Below, in pieces: positions 5,246 through 8,723 of a stretch of DNA of 8,723 bases (position 1 is the stretch's first letter; each line of letters opens with the position of its first letter). A program made the position numbers and the translations under genes. Source of the DNA: Candidatus Limnocylindrales bacterium. GTDB lineage: Bacteria; Chloroflexota; Limnocylindria; Limnocylindrales; CSP1-4. Under the pieces are notes generated by a model. That model worked only from the letters and a program-made list of their open reading frames with translations. It did not search any database and had not been told where the DNA came from. Location: contig JARLHH010000388.1 of NCBI GenBank assembly GCA_031292335.1, positions 1 to 8,723 on the forward strand. The letters are read 5' to 3'.

Positions 5246-6238
5246 GTGAGCGCACCCGGCGACCTCGTCGGCCTCGACCGTATCCGGGCCGCCGCCATCC
5301 TGCTGCGCGGCGTCGCCGCCCGGACACCCCTCGTCGCGCTCGGCGACCCGGCGCGCGGGCAGCTGCTCAAGGCGGAGTCGCTCCAGCCGATCGGGGCCTT
5401 CAAGCTGCGTGGCGCGTACACGGCGATCGCCTCGCTGGGACCGGCCGAGCTGCGGCGCGGCGTCATCACCTACTCGTCGGGCAACCACGCCCAGGGCGTC
5501 GCCCGCGCCGCCCGTCTGCTGGGCTGCCCGGCCGTCGTGGTCATGCCAAACAACGCCCCGGCGATCAAGCGCGCCAGGGTCCTCGCCGACGGCGCCGAGG
5601 TGGTGACGGTGGGGCCGGCAAGCGCCGAGCGGCAGGCCGTCGCCGAGCGTATGGCGACGGAACGCGGGCTCGCGATCATCCCGCCCTTCGACGACGATCG
5701 CATCATCGCCGGCCAGGGAACCTGCGGCCTGGAGATCGCGGAGGACGTCGACGACCTGGCGCTCGTGGTCGTGCCGATCGGAGGCGGCGGGCTGGCCAGC
5801 GGCGTGGCGGTCGCGGTGAAGGCGCTCCAGCCCTCGGCCCGCGTGATCGGCGTGGAGCCGGACCTCGCCGCCGACGCCCGCGAGTCCCTGGAGCTGGGTC
5901 GGATCGTCGAATGGTCGGCTGCCGACGTCTCGCGGACCATCGCCGACGGAACGCGGACCCAGGCGCTGGGCCCCCGAACATTCGCCCACCTTCGCGCCCA
6001 CCTGGACGGAATCGTGACCGTCTCGGAGGCCGAGATCGCGGCCGGCGTGCGCCTGGCGGCCGAGGAGGCACGCCTGGTGGTGGAGCCGTCCGGGGCCCTG
6101 CCGATCGCCGCGCTCCGTTTCCATGCCGACGAGCTGGGCCTGCCGCTGGCCCGGGGGACGGTGGTGGGCATCGTCTCGGGCGGCAACGTCGACCCGGAGC
6201 GCTACCTGGCCTATCTCCAGGCGCCGATCCCCGCCTGA
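5246..6238 (+). CDS. PLP-dependent threonine/serine dehydratase (threonine ammonia-lyase), catabolic type
   Basis: A 330-aa fold-type II PLP enzyme that would deaminate threonine to 2-oxobutanoate or serine to pyruvate. The PLP lysine is K53 in QPIGAFKLRGAY (47-58). The substrate loop SSGNHAQG is at 77-84, the Gly-rich phosphate-binding loop GGGGLASG at 179-186, and SGGNVDP near 311-317. There is no C-terminal ACT regulatory domain and the protein ends after the catalytic core, so it resembles TdcB or serine racemase rather than allosteric IlvA. The start is uncertain: GTG 5246 (GTGAGC) and GTG 5240 are both possible and neither has a clear SD; the frame is open to 4976 but that part overlaps the DksA-like gene. 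It may be co-transcribed with the DksA-like gene 43 bp upstream. Its stop is 4 bp from the convergent ctaG stop. Confidence 0.93.
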   Translation: MSAPGDLVGLDRIRAAAILLRGVAARTPLVALGDPARGQLLKAESLQPIGAFKLRGAYTAIASLGPAELRRGVITYSSGNHAQGVARAARLLGCPAVVVMPNNAPAIKRARVLADGAEVVTVGPASAERQAVAERMATERGLAIIPPFDDDRIIAGQGTCGLEIAEDVDDLALVVVPIGGGGLASGVAVAVKALQPSARVIGVEPDLAADARESLELGRIVEWSAADVSRTIADGTRTQALGPRTFAHLRAHLDGIVTVSEAEIAAGVRLAAEEARLVVEPSGALPIAALRFHADELGLPLARGTVVGIVSGGNVDPERYLAYLQAPIPA

Positions 6239-6242
6239 TCCG

Positions 6243-7322
6243 TCAGGGAGACGGCAGCCTCGGGTTGCCGGCGCCCGCCGCGCCCGCTGCGCTCACCGCC
6301 TCCGCCGCGGCGGCACGGCCCGCGAGCCGGGCATCCTCGGCCGACTCGCGGCGGCGCGTGGCCGCCTCGTCGAAGCGCATCCACGCCGCGATGAGCAGGA
6401 GAAGGGCGAGCAGGAACCCGGCGTCGCCCAGGCCCCACATGATCGCGCCGGCCGCCTGCTGGTCCTGCAGCGGCGACGGGCCCCACAGGCGGCCGGTGGT
6501 CGCGTAGTGCGGGTACAGGATCGTCCCGGAGTAGAGGATGGCGACCCCGAGGAACGAGTTGAGCGGCATCTGGACGAACAGGTAGAGGATCCGCGCCGGG
6601 TAGCCCAACCGCCACGGGCTCGGGTCGCGGCCCACGACCGGCATCCAGAAGAGCATGGAGCTGACCAGGTACAGCACGTGCTCCAGGTCGTGCAGCCAGA
6701 CGTTCTCGAGCGTGGCGTCGAAGAGCGGCGAGAAGTGGGTTCCCCACATCACGGCGGTGAAGAGGACCCACGCGACGAGCGGGTGGCCGATCACCCTGAC
6801 CACCCGTGAGTCGAGCACGGGCAGGACCCAGCGCTGACGGACCCGCGGCGTGGCGACACGCAGGACCAGCGTGATCGGGGCGGACAGCACGATCGCCGGC
6901 GCGGCGAGGAAGATCAGGATCACGTGCTGGACCATGTGGAGCGAGAACAGGGTCGTGTCGTACCGCTCGATGCCGGACTGGAGGGCGATCGCGATTGCGG
7001 CGAGGCCCAGCAGGAAGAAGACCGGCCGGTCCCGCGGAACCGGCTTCGCGGGGTGGGCCGCGTTCACCCGCCGGACCGCCCACAGGTAGGCAGCCGCGGC
7101 GAGCGCGAGCGGGAGCCAGATCGTCGGGTCGAAGGACCAGCCGAGCACGAGCCCCGCGGCGTCCGGGGCGGGAGGCACGCCGGTCCCGTGCGCGGACACG
7201 ACCGGGGCGCCCGCGAGCAGCGCGATCAGCATCGCGCCGGCCGGGAGCCAGCGGCGAGGGCCGGGGTGGATCCGGCGGACCCGGGACGGGTTCGGCGCCG
7301 GCGGTGCGTCGGGGGCGGTCAC
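6243..7322 (-). CDS. ctaG: CtaG family cytochrome c oxidase assembly protein (caa3-type, multi-pass membrane)
   Basis: A 359-aa inner membrane protein of the Caa3_CtaG family (Bacillus CtaG type), needed for assembly, probably copper insertion, of caa3-like cytochrome oxidases. After a basic N-terminus comes a hydrophobic segment (29-43) ending in SAHG, either a signal peptide or the first helix. About seven further helices follow. Family motifs: SLHMVQHVIL at 127-136 (H129, H133), GTHFSPLFD at 194-202, LHDLEHVLYL at 210-219 (H211, H215), LFWMP at 224-228, DQQAAGAIMWGLGD at 287-300. These His and Met residues are plausible copper ligands. The C-terminal 40 residues are an Ala-rich tail. The start GTG 7322 has no SD; ATG 7232 would give 329 aa but drops the basic residues before the hydrophobic segment. 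The frame stays open upstream, antisense to coxB, which I discount. Divergent from coxB, as expected for function. Confidence 0.93.
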   Translation of the reverse strand: MTAPDAPPAPNPSRVRRIHPGPRRWLPAGAMLIALLAGAPVVSAHGTGVPPAPDAAGLVLGWSFDPTIWLPLALAAAAYLWAVRRVNAAHPAKPVPRDRPVFFLLGLAAIAIALQSGIERYDTTLFSLHMVQHVILIFLAAPAIVLSAPITLVLRVATPRVRQRWVLPVLDSRVVRVIGHPLVAWVLFTAVMWGTHFSPLFDATLENVWLHDLEHVLYLVSSMLFWMPVVGRDPSPWRLGYPARILYLFVQMPLNSFLGVAILYSGTILYPHYATTGRLWGPSPLQDQQAAGAIMWGLGDAGFLLALLLLIAAWMRFDEAATRRRESAEDARLAGRAAAAEAVSAAGAAGAGNPRLPSP

Positions 7323-7580
7323 CGGGCGATTGTGGCGCGAAGCGGCCTCGAACGGCGGCGTTCGAATCCCGCGAACGGTGACGTCCGGCGCCGCCTCGTG
7401 GCCGAGGCGGGAACAACGTCCCCGCGCGCGTGCGCATCTGCGCATGTTTTTGGGCACTTCGGGTATCATGCCCGCCGTTCCGCACTTCCGCCGTCCCCGG
7501 AGGTCGGAGCGATGCGGGGAGGAGCCGCCGGACGCATCCCGGTGGAGCGCCGCGCCAGCTGTACGAGGTCCGCCACGCCC
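7323..7580. other. Divergent intergenic region between ctaG and coxB with several dyads
   Basis: No gene is seen here. It contains three symmetrical elements: tcgaacg/cgttcga (7348-7354 and 7359-7365, loop 4), ccgcctcg/cgaggcgg (7391-7398 and 7403-7410, loop 4), and two copies of the self-complementary hexamer tgcgca (7431-7436, 7439-7444). The least GC-rich part (7439-7470) includes TATCAT at 7464-7469, a 5/6 -10 match for a plus-strand coxB promoter, without a convincing -35. For ctaG, CACAAT (complement of 7329-7334) lies 6 nt before GTG 7322, compatible with a leaderless transcript. All promoter assignments here are tentative. Confidence 0.4.
7499..7503 (+). promoter_or_regulatory. Strong SD upstream of an alternative coxB start
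   Basis: GGAGG 8 nt before ATG 7512, which is in frame with the chosen coxB ATG at 7581. It would add 23 residues before the lipoprotein signal. The site competes with the much weaker GAGG (7565-7568), 12 nt before ATG 7581. Confidence 0.45.
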
Positions 7581-8723
7581 ATGGGTCAGACAGCGAAGCG
7601 ATGGGTCCGCCGCGCCGGGACGCTGGCGACGCTCGGCGCCCTCGCGCTCCTCGTCTCCGCCTGCACCGACTTCAACCTGCGGACGGCCCTCCCACCGGAG
7701 GCGGCCTCGGTCCAGGGCGAAGCCACGCGCAACCTCTACCTGCTCATCTTCGCGATCGGTGTCGCGATCTTCGTGCTCGTGGAAGGCCTGATCCTCTTCG
7801 CGGTCCTGCGCTATCGCCGCCGGGAGGGCGACGACGAGCTGCCCCCGCAGATCCACGGCAACAACCGGCTGGAGATCGTCTGGACCGCGATCCCCATCGC
7901 CATCGTGCTGGTGCTGTTCTTCCTCTCCTGGCAGACCCTCGACACGGTCGACGCCCACACGCCCACGCCGCCCATCCGCATCGGGGTGGTCGCCTACCAG
8001 TGGCAGTGGCAGTTCGTCTACGCGCCGGACGGCGTGGCGTGGCAGGACTGCAACGCTGCCGCGAACCAGGGCAAGTGCGTGACCGTCTACGGAACGCTCC
8101 CGTCGGGAGGCGATCGCACGGGTTGGTCGCCGCCGGTGATGCACGTCCCGGTGAACGAGACGGTCGAGCTCGACCTGCACTCCATGGACGTGATCCACTC
8201 GTTCTACGTCCCGGCCTTCCTCTACCAGCGCGACATCACGCCCGGACACGACCAGGTGATCCAGTTCGACGCGGACCGGATCGGGACGTACCGCGGTCAG
8301 TGCACCCAGTTCTGCGGCCTGTACCACGAGTTCATGGAGTTCCAGGTGCAGGTGGAATCGAAGGCCGACTACGATGCCTGGCTGCAGCAGCAGCTGGCGC
8401 CGCCGCCCTCCGCGTCAGCGGCACCCGCGGCCAGCGCCGGGGCACCCGCTCCGAGCGCCGGGGCGAGCGCCGGGGCCGGAGCCCCCGCGGGGAGCGCCGT
8501 GCCGGGCGCCGAGGTCACCCTCCAGCTCACCGCGAGCGGGATCGCCTACGACACGACCGAGCTCTCGGCCCCGGCCAACACGCCCTTCCAGATCGACTTC
8601 ACGAACAACGACGCGGGGATCCCCCATAACGTCTCGATCCACGAGGGCTCGGCCACCGGCACGGAGGTCTTCAAGGGCGAGATCTTCAGCGGGACCGGGG
8701 CCCGGACCTACGACGTGCCGGCC
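7581..8723 (+). CDS. coxB: Cytochrome c oxidase subunit II with C-terminal cupredoxin-like domain (partial at right edge)
   Basis: 381 residues visible, no stop. Residues 1-28 are a lipoprotein signal (RR at 10-11, hydrophobic core, LVSAC lipobox with C28). Two membrane helices lie at about 52-76 and 98-119. The CuA domain starts near 133: the aromatic segment YQWQWQF (139-145) for electron entry, then ligands H206, C241, C245, H249 and M252 in IHSFYVP and CTQFCGLYHEFM. C157 and C166 lie in an insertion and could pair. A linker of Ser/Ala/Gly/Pro (273-309) leads to a second beta-rich domain (311 onward) with PHNVSIHEG at 348-356, typical of plastocyanin-like cupredoxins; its remaining copper ligands lie beyond the window. 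The protein passes electrons from a cytochrome c or cupredoxin to subunit I. ATG 7581 gives a normal-length signal; ATG 7512 is possible. coxA probably follows. Confidence 0.93.
   Translation, partial: MGQTAKRWVRRAGTLATLGALALLVSACTDFNLRTALPPEAASVQGEATRNLYLLIFAIGVAIFVLVEGLILFAVLRYRRREGDDELPPQIHGNNRLEIVWTAIPIAIVLVLFFLSWQTLDTVDAHTPTPPIRIGVVAYQWQWQFVYAPDGVAWQDCNAAANQGKCVTVYGTLPSGGDRTGWSPPVMHVPVNETVELDLHSMDVIHSFYVPAFLYQRDITPGHDQVIQFDADRIGTYRGQCTQFCGLYHEFMEFQVQVESKADYDAWLQQQLAPPPSASAAPAASAGAPAPSAGASAGAGAPAGSAVPGAEVTLQLTASGIAYDTTELSAPANTPFQIDFTNNDAGIPHNVSIHEGSATGTEVFKGEIFSGTGARTYDVPA
8433..8476 (+). repeat. Short repeats encoding the Ser-Ala-Gly linker of CoxB
   Basis: Three exact copies of the 11-mer agcgccggggc at 8433-8443, 8454-8464 and 8466-8476, spaced by multiples of three (21 and 12), each encoding Ser-Ala-Gly. 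They lie in the low-complexity linker between the CuA domain and the second cupredoxin-like domain. Such repeats can vary in copy number between strains. Confidence 0.75.

Noticed and set aside
7359..7375. tRNA-like T-loop sequence gttcgaatcccgc on the plus strand
   Set aside because: The flanking 5-nt arms do not pair, and there is no acceptor, D or anticodon arm in the preceding 70 nt.
7323..8327. Upstream extension of the ctaG frame on the minus strand, opposite coxB
   Set aside because: The extension is highly charged, has no family motif, and lies antisense to the well-supported coxB. The CtaG family begins near the hydrophobic segment just inside GTG 7322.
1..8723. CRISPR arrays, insertion sequences, phage or toxin-antitoxin modules
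   Set aside because: No regularly spaced repeats, terminal inverted repeats, transposase motifs or typical small toxin pairs are visible; the gene content is metabolic and respiratory.

Overview
The window is about 8.7 kb of very GC-rich (roughly 70% by eye), densely packed bacterial chromosome. It encodes ordinary metabolic and respiratory genes with short gaps, GTG as well as ATG starts, and no sign of phage, transposon, CRISPR or tRNA. A heme-copper oxidase cluster (ctaG/coxB), an actinobacterial-type 7Fe ferredoxin and the high GC point to an aerobic, free-living high-GC lineage such as Chloroflexota (Limnocylindria-like) or Actinomycetota. The sequence alone does not decide which.

Left part (1-4432, all on the minus strand, so transcription runs right to left). 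A predicted 59-aa membrane peptide (4253-4432) is followed by a 7Fe ferredoxin (3828-4115) and, past a stem-loop, a tight run: a BtuF-like substrate-binding protein without a signal peptide (2827-3702), a methyltransferase with an N-terminal zinc-ribbon-like Cys pair set (1871-2830, overlapping by GTGA), proC for proline synthesis (997-1860), a PIG-L/MshB-type zinc deacetylase (111-962), and the start of one more gene that runs off the left edge (1-102). The short spacings (4-bp overlap, then 10, 34 and 8 bp) indicate one transcript.

Middle (4591-6238). A 57-aa YHS-domain protein (minus) and a TraR/DksA-type zinc-finger protein (plus) are transcribed divergently. Their shared 90-bp gap holds a perfect 7+1+7 dyad that overlaps a good -10 box for the YHS gene, a likely metal-responsive operator. 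The DksA-like gene contains a perfect 30-bp palindrome in its coding sequence. It is followed by a PLP-dependent threonine/serine dehydratase without an ACT domain.

Right part (6243-8723). ctaG (minus; Cu insertion into the CuA/CuB oxidase) is convergent with the dehydratase, 4 bp apart, and divergent from coxB (plus). coxB encodes cytochrome c oxidase subunit II as a lipoprotein with two membrane helices and an intact CuA site. A Ser-Ala-Gly-Pro linker and the beginning of a second, cupredoxin-like domain then follow where caa3 oxidases carry cytochrome c. The gene runs off the right edge.

No wholly new system is evident. The items most worth checking are the cupredoxin-tailed CoxB, the dyad at the YHS promoter, the coupled BtuF-like/zinc-ribbon methyltransferase pair, the 59-aa membrane peptide, and the 30-bp palindrome.
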